Origin: Parapristionchus giblindavisi
Lineage: Eukaryota > Nematoda > Chromadorea > Rhabditida > Diplogasteridae
Direction of reading: 5' to 3'
Length of the DNA: 64,000 nt
Assembly (NCBI GenBank): GCA_943737045.1
Contig: CALSFV010000338.1
Span: 62,001-126,000 of the forward strand
The position numbers were made by a program, and so were the translations under genes. The notes under the pieces are model-generated. The model worked only from the letters and a program-made list of their open reading frames with translations, was not told the origin of the DNA and searched no databases. Positions 12,134 to 24,532 of the stretch are shown here, in pieces. The stretch's first letter is position 1. The number at the start of each line of letters is the position of its first letter.

Positions 12134-14175
12134 GTAAGTATGGGAGCGATGGAGAGGGAGGGGAGTGATGGAGAGGGAGTGGAGAGATTGAGAGGGAGGG
12201 GAGCGATGGAGAGGGAGGGGAGAGATGGAAAGGGAGGGTAGCGATGGAGAGATTTGCGATAGATGATAACGAAGTACAGAGGGAAAAGTATTAAAACCAC
12301 TAAACCATTTTCACATTTTGATTCGAGTATAGCACGCACAGATCAGCATTGACAGAAAGAGAGGACGGATTTGGTCTGAGCTCGTATTAAAAATGAAAAA
12401 ATAATGTAAATACATTTTGTTGAGGAGACAAAAAAGAGTAGAGGAAGCAAGAAGAAAAGCACCAGTTAATGTACACTTATTTTCAGATTGGACATGAATC
12501 AATAAAGGCGAAGAAGAGGAATAATCAATCGATATCACTCCTCCATCGTATGAAGACAATCAAGAGAAATTAAACTCTCAGGTATGACTAGAGTTCGAAC
12601 ATTTGGTTATCTTTGATTACTGTAATTACAGTAAACTCTAGATATCTTTGTATGGTTAGTAGCCATTAGTTACGATAGTCCAAACAAATATAAATACTAT
12701 TGCTTTCAGAGTATCCAGTAGTTCTATCGAAGGAACACTGCGGTTACGGTAGATGAAGGATCACGATATCGATCACACTGAATGAACACATCAATGATGC
12801 TACGCAACCAAAGTTCTAAGGTGAGAAACCGTGTGACTTTAGCTTTGACAAATAACTAATCTTTGTTTTTTCAGGTCACGTAGAGAATGGCCATACTATT
12901 CCCGCTCATTGTTCATTATCCCCATTACAATAATCCTTTTGATAATCCCTTTACAATAATATTTATATTGCTTGTACATTGTCTTTTATCTTCAATTTTC
13001 GTTTAAGAAATGAGAAAAAACCTATTCCCGTAGTTATTTTCTCTCTCGATAGAGTAGATTACATTCATTAATGAGTGTATCATATTTCAATTTTATTCGT
13101 TTAATAATCAAATCCCCCATTCCCATGTATCTCACACTCCAAACATTCATTTCGTATACAGAATCATTAACAGTTCCCATGATTATGTCCACCTTATTCT
13201 ACTACTATCTTGGACATCATTCATTACTTTGATATTTGTATGATGTTAGTGACCCAATCCAAAGTCATTATTCACTAGGATTTCTATGAATACCTACATT
13301 TTCAACCTTCTCTATTCCCGACTATTTCCATATCTTCCTTATTATTATGACCACTTACTCATTACACTTATTTGCATATGATATCTATTTTACGAACCCT
13401 ACAGTATGCCACCATCCCATAACCTATCTATTCATACTGTATCCCCCTAATTCTTATGCATATCTATCACTTTCATATTTTGTTTATTGAATATTCTTGT
13501 TAACGAGATACGCGTTGCGGTAAGCGCATGCGTTTTTTGGCTTTTCATCCATTTTCTTTTTTCATTCACGAATTTTCAACGAAGTTTTGGGGTATAACTG
13601 CCTCTAGCCTGCGGCAAGATCAGCCCGTGTATTACACCAACTGGCCTGCTTCAATTCTCTTCTGTAATCTCCTTCTATACCAAAGCAAATTTTGAACGGG
13701 GCCAAAAAACAAAGGCCTACCAAAGCATAATACCAACCTATAATTCCCTGCATTAAAACACGCCTTTTCTTGATTTCCCCTCTGGTTTCATGGATCTTCA
13801 ACCAAATCGATTACTTTTCAATTCAATACAACACTCATTCGTCAAACACAGAACCATTGAGGAGGTATTAGTTGCCACTATATGACTACTTTGTACGTGA
13901 TGATGCAAGGGCCATTTCTATCTTCAATAATTCATTTCTCTACTTCTTCCGAGTTACTTTATCGATTCAAATCTGGATTTTTTTCATATTCTTTCAAAAC
14001 GTTCCGATACAATATTCTACTTTTGCAATCACAATCAGCTCACTCTCACAAAACGTTTACATAAACCATTACACTTTTCTAGAGTAATAAGTCTTCTCTT
14101 TTCTTCTGATCTTTTATGACCATGGGGACATGTTTCTCCACACTGTATTCTACAAGTCCCTTAAAGACTGGTTTT
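12134..14175. other. Mostly non-coding, purine-rich minisatellite at the left end
   Basis: 12145-12255 holds short imperfect GGGAGCGATGGAGA repeats. A minus-strand ORF at 13604-13801 (65 codons, MKIHETRGEI... with one hydrophobic segment) is unusually protein-like for this stretch, but it has no neighbour exons or promoter and is not called as a gene. 12900-13550 is AT-rich with no coding frame. Confidence 0.4.
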
Positions 14176-14312
14176 TACTCTCTATTTCCCCCAATAACTA
14201 CCAAGGACCTATCGTCTACGGACGTCGTATCGTCCTATCTCTTTACTCTCTTTTTCCCCCAATAACTACCAAGGATCTATCATCTACAGACGTCGTTTCG
14301 TCATATCTCTTT
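14176..14312 (+). repeat. Two 68 bp direct repeats
   Basis: The unit beginning TACTCTCTATTTCCCCCAAT at 14176 recurs from 14244 with a few substitutions. Confidence 0.8.
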
Positions 14313-14519
14313 CCTACATCTTCCAGCCAACTACCTTACCTATGCATGATCGTCATTAATCTTCTCTAGCCCGCCATAGATCGTTCTCATCTACTCAACC
14401 TCATCATTCAACATTCAACTTTTCTAGTCAACCAGTCTATCTTTTCTTGCACTATTTATCTGTTCAATGTGAGGGTACTACTGTAGTCGAGGGTCAGATT
14501 TCCCTGAAAACTAATTGAA

Positions 14520-17095
14520 TGGATTTAATTATATAGTTATTGTTTCAGACCGAGTCTTTCGACAAGTATGAGAGCTTTCACGCATGTTTCTCATATTGAT
14601 TGATCTACTGCGATGGAAACTCGACAAGGTAATACAGTGAATTATTGATTGACCGATACCGAATAAAGATGTTTACGTGTTGTTGTGGTTTTGATCTTTG
14701 ATCTTCTCTTAGTACTGTATCGTATAATGATATTGTAATTGTGCAGAAGACGAATAGAGTGGATTTAATTATATATCTATTGTTTCAGACCGAGTCTTTC
14801 GATAAGTATGAGGACCTTCACGCATGTTTCTCATATTGATTGATCTACTGCGATGGAAACTCGACAAGGTAATACAGTGAATTATTGATTGAACGATACC
14901 GAATAAAGATGTTTACGTGTTGTTGTGGTTGGATCTTTGATCTTCTCTCAGAACTGTATCGTATAATGATACTGTATTTGTGCAGAAGACGAATAGAGTG
15001 GATTTAATTATATATCTATTGTTTCAGACCGAGTCTTTCGACAAGTATGAGGACCTTCACGCATGTTTCTCATATTGATTGATCTACTGCGATGGAAACT
15101 CGACAAGGTAATACAGTGAATTATTGATTGATCGAAACCGAATAAAGATGTTTACGTGTTGTTGTGGTTGGATCTTTGATCTTCTCTCAGTACTGTATCG
15201 TATAATGATACTGTATTTGTGCAGAAGACGAATAGAGTGGATTTAATTATATAGTTATTGTTTCAGACCGAGTCTTTCGACAAGTATGAGGACCTTCACG
15301 CATGTTTCTCATATTGATTGATCTACTGCGATGGAAACTCGACAAGGTAATACAGTGAATTATTGATTGAACGATACCGAATAAAGTTGTTTACGTGTTG
15401 TTGTGGTTGGATCTTTGATCTTCTCTCAGTACTGTATCGTATTATGATACTGTATTTGTGCAGAAGACGAATAGAATGGATTTAATTATATATCTATTGT
15501 TTCAGACCGACTCTTTCGAGATGTATGATTGCTCATCATATTGATTGATCTACTGCGATGGAAACTCGACAAGGTAATACAGTGAATTATTGATTGAACG
15601 ATACCGAATAAAGTTGTTTACGTGTTGTTGTGGTTGGATCTTTGATCTTCTCTCAGTACTGTATCGTATTATGATACTGTATTTGTGCAGAAGACGAATA
15701 GAATGGATTTAATTATATAGTTATTGTTTCAGACCGAGTCTTTCGATAAGTATGAGGACCTTCACGCATGTTTCTCATATTGATTGATCTACTGCGATGG
15801 AAACTCGACAAGGTAATACAGTGAATTATTGATTGACCGATACCTAATAAAGATGTTTACGTGTTGTTGTGGTTGGATCTTTGATCTTCTCTCAGAACTG
15901 TATCGTATAATGATACTGTATTTGTGCAGAAGACGAATAGAGTGGATTTAATTATATATCTATTGTTTCAGACCGAGTCTTTCGAGATGTATGATTGCTC
16001 ATCATATTGATTGATCTACTGCGATGGAAACTCGACAAGGTAATACAGTGAATTATTGATTGAACGATACCGAATAAAGTTGTTTACGTGTTGTTGTGGT
16101 TGGATCTTTGATCTTCTCTCAGTACTGTATCGTATTATGATACTGTATTTGTGCAGAAGACGAATAGAATGGATTTAATTATATATCTATTGTTTCAGAC
16201 CGACTCTTTCGAGATGTATGATTGCTCATCATATTGATTGATCTACTGCGATGGAAACTCGACAAGGTAATACAGTGAATTATTGATTGAACGATACCGA
16301 ATAAAGTTGTTTACGTGTTGTTGTGGTTGGATCTTTGATCTTCTCTCAGTACTGTATCGTATTATGATACTGTATTTGTGCAGAAGACGAATAGAATGGA
16401 TTTAATTATATAGTTATTGTTTCAGACCGAGTCTTTCGATAAGTATGAGGACCTTCACGCATGTTTCTCATATTGATTGATCTACTGCGATGGAAACTCG
16501 ACAAGGTAATACAGTGAATTATTGATTGACCGATACCTAATAAAGATGTTTACGTGTTGTTGTGGTTGGATCTTTGATCTTCTCTCAGAACTGTATCGTA
16601 TAATGATACTGTATTTGTGCAGAAGACGAATAGAATGGATTTAATTATATAGTTATTGTTTCAGACCGAGTCTTTCGATAAGTATGAGGACCTTCACGCA
16701 TGTTTCTCATATTGATTGATCTACTGCGATGGAAACTCGACAAGGTAATAAAGTGAATTATTGATTGACCGATATCGAATAAAGATGTTTACGTGTTGTT
16801 GTGGTTTTGATCTTTGATCTTCTCTCAGTACTGTATCGTATAATGATACTGTATTTGTGCAGAAGACGAATAGAATGGATTTAATTATATAGTTATTGTT
16901 TCAGACCGAGTCTTTCGATAAGTATGAGGACCTTCACGCATGTTTCTCATATTGATTGATCTACTGCGATGGAAACTCGACAAGGTAATAAAGTGAATTA
17001 TTGATTGACCGATATCGAATAAAGATGTTTACGTGTTGTTGTGGTTTTGATCTTTGATCTTCTCTCAGTACTGTATCGTATAATGATTCTGTTAT
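14520..17095 (+). repeat. Tandem array, 11 copies of a ~240 bp unit with splice-flanked exon-like block
   Basis: Unit starts (GGATTTAATTATATA) fall at 14520, 14761, 15000, 15239, 15478, 15705, 15944, 16171, 16398, 16637 and 16877. Units are 239-240 bp, except three of 227 bp that share a 12 bp deletion. Each has an acceptor TTGTTTCAG, an exon-like block (80 nt; 68 nt in short units) and a donor ACAAG|GTAATA. The block's first frame reads ESFDKYEDLHAC, hits TGA in all 11 copies, then continues LIYCDGNSTR. This resembles the ADYEDYxxCQ part near the glycogen phosphorylase C-terminus, in line with the pseudogene upstream. 80 and 68 nt are not multiples of three, so the blocks cannot be joined in one frame. 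Confidence 0.9.
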
Positions 17096-17196
17096 TCGCA
17101 AATTTTCAAAGTGAACTTATTTTTTCGCTTGACTTATCCAATATCAATACACTATAAATAAAACTGAATAGTCATCTGTTTGACCAGACCATGCCC

Positions 17197-17256
<60 letters not shown>

Positions 17257-19481
17257 AATGTAGTGCTCGGCGTACACCAGACGGGTTTGGTGCGCGATGG
17301 AACTGATCAGCGATGGGCGGGGCTTAGCCGGTTCCAAGCCATGCCAAGTTTGCTAATAAGTCAAGTCGTCATTACTTAAGTTATAAGTCAAGGATTAAGT
17401 TAAGTAATAAGGCCATAAGGAATAAGTTAAGTACAGTTAAGTAAACAAAGTGAAATTAAGTCATGCTAACGTAAATTAAGTTACGGGAAGGAAAGTTAAC
17501 ATTAGTGTTATGCCTGATGGTGCATACTACTGTAACACAACCAAGCAGATCACCGATTACGGTAGCACCACTCATGTCACATAAAGGATAAGGAATATGA
17601 TTATTATCTACCGTAACCCGATTCGGTGGGTCAGATTAAGTAACCGATGGTCAGCTTTGAGTAAAAATTGTCGTACCAAGCATTATTCGAGTTATATGAT
17701 TGTGCCTATTGTAGACTACCGTAACCCGGTTCAGTGGGTCAGAATAAGTACGATTGGTCAGATTTGAGTAAAATTCTGCGAAGTCATCGTCAAATCTCAT
17801 CCGCCTCAGATAGATTCAAAAATACGAAGAACAAACAAAAAAACTGCTGATTTTCTACAAACGTCAATAAACAGTACACAACTCAACCTAGCGCGCAACC
17901 AGAGCAGTCGATAACGCGCGCCGTAGGCGCGCCACCGGCTGGTATTTACATAAGATATTTTTTATCAGCATTTTGCAGTTTATCAAGATGAATCAATCTT
18001 CGGCGGAAAAGTGTGAATTTAGATTGAACAACGTGGAGAGATCTTTAATTGGTGACGACAGAGGATCATTCATTACAGTAATGTTATGTATCGACCGTTC
18101 TAGTGCGTCTATGACGATATGAATGATGATAGGACAGACGATGTCACATTTGCATATGAAGTTTTCTTTGTGATTGCAGCATAAAGATGCCTATATATCG
18201 ATTAATTTACAGTTCATTAAGATGATTTCTGTGATTATTGAGAGTGGATCATATATTACCGTATTCTTCACTCATTATTCAAATCATCGAAATGGATATA
18301 CAAACATCAGTAGTGATCAATAGATTGATCAAGCATAAACTATTTCATAATTACAGTTGAGTTGTGGTGTTCAAAAGTTGCGAAATAAAAATCGGAGTTT
18401 TTTGTTCTTTTCTAATGCAATTTTTTTTAACAAAACATTAGTAAAATGATGGATAAATGAATAGTTTGTAATGTGGAAATACCTATAGATTCCTCGAGCT
18501 CTTTCGTAATAAGTCTGTTCGGGTAGAATGATAGCGAATCATCATTCGAACCGAAAGACATATTTGATATTGATATTTGATATTGATATTGATCCGATTT
18601 GCATACTTACTCTCTGTCTCAATGCATATCTAATACCGCGCAGTCCACATCTTTTCTTGTAATTTTTCAGACATAAAGATCAAAGATCAGAGATAAAATA
18701 TGAACGATCAAATAGCTCTATCCATACATTGGTTTCATTAGTTAGAAAAAATGCACTTGCATAACAAAATGACGAATATGAGGTAAAGACCACTACAAAT
18801 AAATTATAGTTTTTTTTTGTTGGTTCTGTTATGTGAATATCTTGTCAGTTTTCCTTTCTATATTAATTCTTGGCATTCCTTGTTATTCTACCGACATTAA
18901 TAAATAAAGGAATTAAAACATAAGATAACAAAACGACAATCACACCAGGGGTGTGCGGGAAATTTGTTTCTTTTTTTTAATTTCGGGAAAAAAATTTTTT
19001 CCCGATTTCAAAGGTCGGGAAATCGTAAACAGGAAGAAAATCTGGTTTGAAACTGTTGAATCAACTCATCTAATTCTGATCTTCCATGATCAACATCTTC
19101 TTAAATTCAAATTTAAAACCCTCAACTATTATTCTCATGAATTATAAGCGAGCAACAAAAACTGGATGGAATTATTGGGCTCATTTCTACGATTTCGCAT
19201 TATTGATTGACTTTCTAGAAGTATTATTAAAAATGAAAAGAATTTAAAATTAGAATAAGATAGTTTTTGAATGACTCAGCTTACATAAGTATCAAACGTT
19301 GAGTGAATACATTGTTCCATCTAAATGGTAGTGGTACATCACGATCAAGATCAATCTTTAGAGAGCGCAACTCCGCGAACGTTGTCTCCTCTATTTCTCC
19401 TCACTCTCTGTACTTTGTGCAATCTATCTCTATCTCACATTCGCTATCATAGAAAGGATAGATCCACGTCAATTGTTTAGC
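17096..19481. other. Intergenic with simple and short tandem repeats
   Basis: 17201-17253 is a (TC)n tract. 17266-17345 is a GC-rich patch with ACCAGACGGGTTTGG, also found at about 47047. 17370-17490 is dense in TTAAGTAA-like words. 17610-17775 holds a duplicated ~90 bp unit (CTACCGTAACCCG...GTGGGTCAG). 17890-17940 is a local GC island. A palindromic CGGGAAA...TTTCCCG stretch lies at 18957-19024. No coding frame supported by splice sites was seen. Confidence 0.5.
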
Positions 19482-19490
19482 TATATAAAA
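19482..19490 (+). promoter_or_regulatory. TATA box of the SXP/RAL-2 gene
   Basis: TATATAAAA lies 73 bp upstream of the ATG at 19563. Short leaders behind a strong TATA are shared with several other secreted-protein genes in this window. Confidence 0.7.
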
Positions 19491-19562
19491 GAAGAAAGAA
19501 GAAGATTGAACCATTCTACAGTTCTCATCAGTACTTCTATACTTCTACCTGCCCATTCATAG

Positions 19563-19987
19563 ATGCTTCGTAACATTCTACTCATTTGTGCTCTCGTAGC
19601 TGTTTCTTTTGCAATCATCTCTGATGAAAAGGAATCTGATACCAAATCCATTGAAGACTCAGAGGTTGGTCATGGATTCTGGAGACACAAGTTCGGACAT
19701 CATGGTATGTCTTTCCTTATATACACATTATACTTAATATATCTATCAATCATAATCATAATCACTTAATATTGTCATTCAGGTCGTCATCATGGTCATC
19801 ACGGACATCATTTCCGTTTCCCTTTCCACAAGAATGTAACTGAAGAGGCAAAGAAGGAGTTCTTCCAGATCGCTTTCTACAAAGAATCCACCAAGGCTCA
19901 AATCAAGGAGAACGTCAAGCAATGGGCTATCAAATATCAACTTGAGGTACTGCATAATCCATATATATATATATATATATATATATA

Positions 19988-20054
<67 letters not shown>

Positions 20055-20573
20055 TGTATAAGTATTGAAACTTGTATTTAATGAATTTTATTATAGGAAG
20101 AAGTGTCTGCCTTCTACGCCAAGAGAAAACAATTCTTCATTGATCACAACAAGAATGTTACTGAAGCCATTGGACATCTTGAGGAGGCACGTGATGCTGT
20201 AAGTGTTGGAACCATATTGAGCATTGCTTCCATACATATTTCAATCAATAATCTTGAATATTTTCAGATCATTGCCATCTTCAAGGATGATTCACTAACA
20301 CACAAGCAGACTTTCGAAAAGGTTCATGAAGTAACAAAGGGATACTCTCATGAACTCCGTGCCCTTCTTTTCGCTACTCGACCTCATTTCCATGGTAGAC
20401 ATCACAGATTTGGACACAGATTTGGAGGAAAGAAGATTCTAGGAAATGGACCTCAAATTCCTTCTGATAATGATGATGCACAAGAATCAAATGATGAGGA
20501 ACCTATTGATCTCACTGAAACTTTGAATGAATCTCATGAGTTGTTTTGTAAATATGATTGTAACATTTTGTAG
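19563..20573 (+). CDS. SXP/RAL-2 family secreted protein
   Basis: Exons 19563-19704, 19783-19946, 20097-20198 and 20268-20573 join in frame to a 237-residue protein. Residues 1-17 form a signal peptide (MLRNILLICALVAVSFA). A His/Gly-rich linker follows, then a helical region beginning NVTEEAKKEFFQI and continuing with WAIKYQLEEEVSAFYAKR, typical of the DUF148 SXP/RAL-2 domain (about residues 65-160). The tail is His/Phe-rich, then acidic. Two N-glycosylation sequons of the form NVT occur. The family is nematode-specific, secreted or surface-associated, and of uncertain biochemical role (metal or small-ligand binding has been suggested). A TATA box lies at 19482 and AATAAA signals near 20747 and 20770. 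Intron 2 holds a ~90 bp AT tract. Confidence 0.9.
19961..20052 (+). repeat. (AT)n microsatellite in an intron
   Basis: About 90 bp of nearly pure AT dinucleotide with one C interruption, in intron 2 of the SXP/RAL-2 gene. Confidence 0.95.
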
Positions 20574-21191
20574 ATCTCTTCATTCCATGTCATACGGTTA
20601 TTCTATTGTTTGTTGTTATTTATGACATCTGTATATAAATATTTTACCACTTACGAATGAACGTATAACGGGAATTATCTTTACCCTTCACCTTTACTTC
20701 AAAAAGGACTGAATTTTGTTTGAGTGTCCGTTAAATTTTGTCGTTCAATAAATGTGATTCTGATACAATAAATGTTTGTCTGGAACTATTTTTGCAGCAT
20801 ATTTCACTCGTGAAATGCCCTTGCAGCAAATCTAACTGGTATGTATATATTATAATTCATTGTTCGATCATTCTTTGAATATTAGGAAATTGAAGAGCCT
20901 CAACAACATTTCCTTTATCAGAATCAAGCAATGTATGTTCCTCTATAACAGTAGCCAGAGCAAAAATGTAGATTCTTCTTTTGTATGTTGATGGAAGACA
21001 GGTAAAAACGATTCAACGATTAAGAACTATATTTATTTCAATATTGATCGATCAATAAAGAGCCAATTTCACAAATACTATACATGGAGTAGATAAAACA
21101 CAATCGATTTTAGCATTTTCATGATGGTGATCACTAATATTAATAGTAAAAATACATATGACAATGATAAATATGCATAGAGGATGCATGA
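20574..21191. other. 3' UTR and convergent intergenic region
   Basis: Holds the 3' end of the SXP/RAL-2 transcript (AATAAA at about 20747 and 20770). The rest separates it from the convergent peptide gene at 21192. No further gene seen. Confidence 0.6.
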
Positions 21192-21374
21192 TCATCGTCC
21201 CCACCATCCACGTCTCCAACCACCATATCCATATCCACCATATCCATATCCATATCCTCGATATCCGTAACCGTAACCACCATATCCTCCCCATCCCCAT
21301 CCCCATCCTTCGACGACCGTAATGGAGGCGATTACGAGAAGGAACAACATCAGAAGAACATTAGTGGACATCAT
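21192..21374 (-). CDS. Gly/Tyr/Trp-rich secreted peptide, NLP/CNC antimicrobial type
   Basis: Single exon, 60 codons plus stop. A signal peptide (MMSTNVLLMLFLLVIASITV...VEG) is followed by a mature part of about 37 residues made of WGWGWGG, repeated YGYG/GYGG and a basic end GWRRGWWGR. This architecture matches the C. elegans NLP-29/31 and caenacin peptides, which are epidermal antimicrobial effectors induced by fungal infection and wounding. On the template strand a TATA (GAATATATAA, 21451-21460) lies about 80 bp upstream of the ATG, and a TGATAA GATA-type site occurs in the promoter (about 21408). It lies some 17 kb from the other members of the cluster. The antimicrobial role is inferred from family resemblance only. 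Confidence 0.85.
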   Translation of the reverse strand: MMSTNVLLMLFLLVIASITVVEGWGWGWGGYGGYGYGYRGYGYGYGGYGYGGWRRGWWGR

Positions 21375-22308
21375 GATCGATTATGGACGACTAACAGAAT
21401 GGATATGATGATAATTCACTGTAAGACGATCAATTAGTATCTCTCCGATCTTATATATTCTGCATCCTCTATAAGAGGACAAAAGCGACACACTTACTGC
21501 AGTACTGCAAACACAAATACAAATCCTTGAGATCATTTGACTAATGAGTCAGAACACATCCAATTTGGCGATCGTCGAGTTTATGTATAGTGCATATCAA
21601 CTGAGTTCGATTTTATGATAGTGATATCATGATTATGGAGCGCAGATACATGAAATGGTCTTCTGAAATTGACGATTACTGAATTTTTGTTGCTTTTGAT
21701 TTTGGAGCTTTTTCTATATTTCTCATAACATTTTATGGTGTTTAATTTCAAAATGGTTCTTTGCAGTAGCGCTCGAATATTTTCAACCTTTTTTGTGTCT
21801 CTTTTTAACACAAATGAAGATGAAATTCGTATATTGATTCAAGCGAATTCTGGACATTCTGTAATTCAACATATTTACAGCATTTCTTATGACAACAACA
21901 AAAGTATCATACAGTTAGCATTTGAATGTACATTACAGTGTTGTTGCTTACTTTCATTTTTACTAGTCAAATCCGGTTCGGACATTTTGGAATGAGTAGT
22001 TATTGAGATTATTACAATATCACGGCTTTATTGGCTTTGCAATATATACATAGGGGAGGGACGGGAGCACCGTGTCCCTAATCCCTGACTATCCATCGTT
22101 TCTGATTGACTTCGAGTACGACTATGAGAGATATGAGATCAGTTGAATGATTGTGGCATCTCTTCCGTCTCCAATGAATTAAATGAATCAATGAATGAAA
22201 AATTATTTGTGTGCTTTTTCGGCAAGGCCGATTCGCAATTCGCGATATCCGTTCAATTTTTTAAAATTCGCGTATACGCTTTTGAGGCATATGAAGTTTT
22301 TTAATAAA
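21375..22308. other. Promoter region and unannotated intergenic DNA
   Basis: Left end is the promoter of the peptide gene at 21192-21374. Opposing ORFs at 21581-21995 overlap on both strands and show no family features, so they are not called. Confidence 0.4.
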
Positions 22309-22635
22309 TTATGACTTCAGAGTACCAAGTTTCGAGAAAATCGAGTAGCATAGTGGATTCGTAATCAACATCGAAAATTGATTCAGTATTGCCTTCTCAT
22401 AGAACGAGGCGCTCTTTTGATGCCAGCGAGAGTAATGCTTGATCGAACAAAAATATATAATATACAGAAAATAAGAAATGGTCTGGATTCGAATGAAATT
22501 CAAAAAAATCCAATACTTGTTTAAAAATATCGAGTTTTGTTTTAGGACAACATTATTTGATTGTGTAACGACATTTATCAGGTCAACTCGATGCCTACAA
22601 TAATATGGATTAATCACTTTGATCCGAACTATCAT
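22309..22635 (-). pseudogene. Possible 7TM receptor C-terminal exon fragment
   Basis: The minus-strand frame ends with a hydrophobic helix (FIRIQTISYFLYIIYF), a short loop, and LNQFSMLITNPLCYSIFS, where NPLCY has the NPxxY form of GPCR helix 7. This fits the last exon of a nematode serpentine receptor. I found no upstream exons on this strand in 22640-23400, so it may be a truncated relic. The N-terminal third of the frame (before about residue 40) looks like intron read-through. The assignment rests on the helix pattern only. Confidence 0.3.
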
Positions 22636-23382
22636 AAGTTAATGACTTTTTCTCTATTCTTGCGATTTTTATTTGGTTCTTAGAAATCTAAAAAACCGTC
22701 CGTGCATTGGAACCCATGCATCCACAACATTTGGAGCTGTGGTACAAAGAAACCGTAGAGGACCCTCGAATGCCAACTCTTTTTTTTTCTCTTTGGCCTG
22801 CTTCAAGAAATCAATGGTTGCTCAAGGTATAGTCTGCATTATAAACACAGTTTTGTAGGATACTCCATCCATACAAGACTAGTTTATCAAAAAATCAATA
22901 TATCTCTATGTAGTCAATCATGTTATTATTGGAAGTGGGTTAGGCTCTTTTCAAGACCGTTTTTGATCACAGACGTCTCCTCCCCGAAGTGAAAAGAAAG
23001 ATGTCATTCCTACGCTCAAATTCTGTTGAAAAAAAAGCATAAAAGTGTGTTGTTCATTCATCTCCCACCCTTTGAAATCAACCTGTAAATCCTTCCGGAA
23101 TTGTTGAGAGGCCTCACTGACGCGATTTATATATATCTTATTTCACATCATGCATATCATGAAAGTAACACCATTTTTTTCCAGATCGGACTCATTGATC
23201 GACAATGTAGTCTCCTCAACTCCTCAGTTGTTCACAGCTCCTCGCAGTATAAGTGACTTCATAGAATTTCTCTTGAAGGCAGAAATCAAAAGAAAGAATA
23301 AGGAGATTTGTAGATAAAATAACTTGTATGGAATTTCTCGAAATTTCACTTCTTGAAAACAGTCGACACTAACTAGTCCGAC
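22636..23382. other. No confident gene
   Basis: A plus-strand ORF at 22673-22858 has a protein-like middle (RNRRGPSNANSFFFSL) and a hydrophobic end, but no start context or partner exons. Not called. Confidence 0.35.
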
Positions 23383-23506
23383 CTTTTACCACTGCGCCAA
23401 GGGATTGATGAATAGCCATGCTAATTTCTTGCATATCACTTATTCATTGCATATCTTTTATGTTATGCATTTGCATAAACATTCGAGGGCCTCCATCTAT
23501 AAATAT
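23383..23506 (-). mobile_element. tRNA-derived SINE-like copy 1
   Basis: Read on the minus strand, a box-A-like TGGCGCAGTGG (about 23385-23401) heads the unit. The body shares with 30295-30405 the words TGCATATC and CATTCGAGGGCCTCCATCT. Box B is degenerate in this copy. Confidence 0.55.
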
Positions 23507-24474
23507 TTAGAGATGATTTGTTCGACGTATGATCTGCGATCAGCAAAATGACGTCACCTCCGTGATCCTTTGAATGATGAGTAGATTTATTATCATTATG
23601 TACATTAAAAAGATGAACCTGATTGTCGGTTGTTACCTTTTCATCGTACAATGAACTAATTGATCAGACACAGGCAAACAATCTTGAAAAAAAAGGAAGT
23701 AAGAAGACACACATTACGCGCATAAAATACAAGGTTACAACAAAATCTCCACACTTTTTGTTCACATGAAAGATGCATTTATATAATGTATGTAATCACA
23801 ATTGTGCACTGATTGAACAAATAAGGAAACATTTCCACGATCACAAATGATATGATAAGAAATGAAATACCAAATGATTGAATAGCAAAAATTTTTGCAT
23901 TTCGATAAATATATATAATTTTTTGCTGCAAGACTTATATGTAGGTATGTATTGTGCATATACGCTTGATTTCGGCGAAAATAATTACAGATTATTATTA
24001 GTTATCGTTATTTTAGTAAGTTCGCACAACAATAGATAATTGATTACAAGAAAATATGATAGATCTTTGACATAAATCAAGAAAAAAGTGCTTTTCTGCT
24101 GTATTATTACTTCTATAAATGTAATGCAATAATCCCATTGCTGAACCATTACTTTTCTATTTTGAATCTGTTGTGAGTATAGAGCCAACAGTTGAAGAAG
24201 AAAGTAGAAGAGACAAAGAGAAACAGAAGAGATGGAGGGAAAGACTCTTTTGATCAGACTTCAAATGAAAGGAATCGAACCCTATTCATTCATTCATTTC
24301 TGTCTCTTTTCATTACATGACACTGACTTCTGTGTCTCTTTCGATTCTATTTGAATACTGTCCATTTTCCTATACTGATTATATGAACAAAAGTCATTTC
24401 ATTTGGTTATTGTAGTCGTTGCTGGTTCATCGTTACATTCTAATCTTATATGAGCCATTTCGACGCAATCGAGG
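23507..24474. other. Intergenic, upstream of the Sox gene
   Basis: AT-rich with no splice-supported coding frame. Several 60-68 codon ORFs on the minus strand look random. Confidence 0.5.
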
Positions 24475-24484
24475 TATATAAAAA
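24475..24484 (+). promoter_or_regulatory. TATA box of the Sox gene
   Basis: TATATAAAAA lies about 50 bp upstream of the ATG at 24533. Confidence 0.6.
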
Positions 24485-24532
24485 AGTAGAAATATTTTCA
24501 TCTTTTAATGATTATGGCAAGCACTTCAGAAT

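Noticed and set aside
14520..17095. Selenocysteine reading of the conserved TGA in the array
   Set aside because: The blocks are 80 or 68 nt and do not join in frame, no SECIS-like structure was identified, and the TGA falls in an ATTGATTGAT background motif.
21052..21306. 84-codon Trp/Ile-rich ORF on the minus strand
   Set aside because: Out-of-frame shadow of the peptide gene at 21192-21374.
22673..22858. Plus-strand receptor fragment
   Set aside because: One hydrophobic stretch only, with no partner exons or start context.
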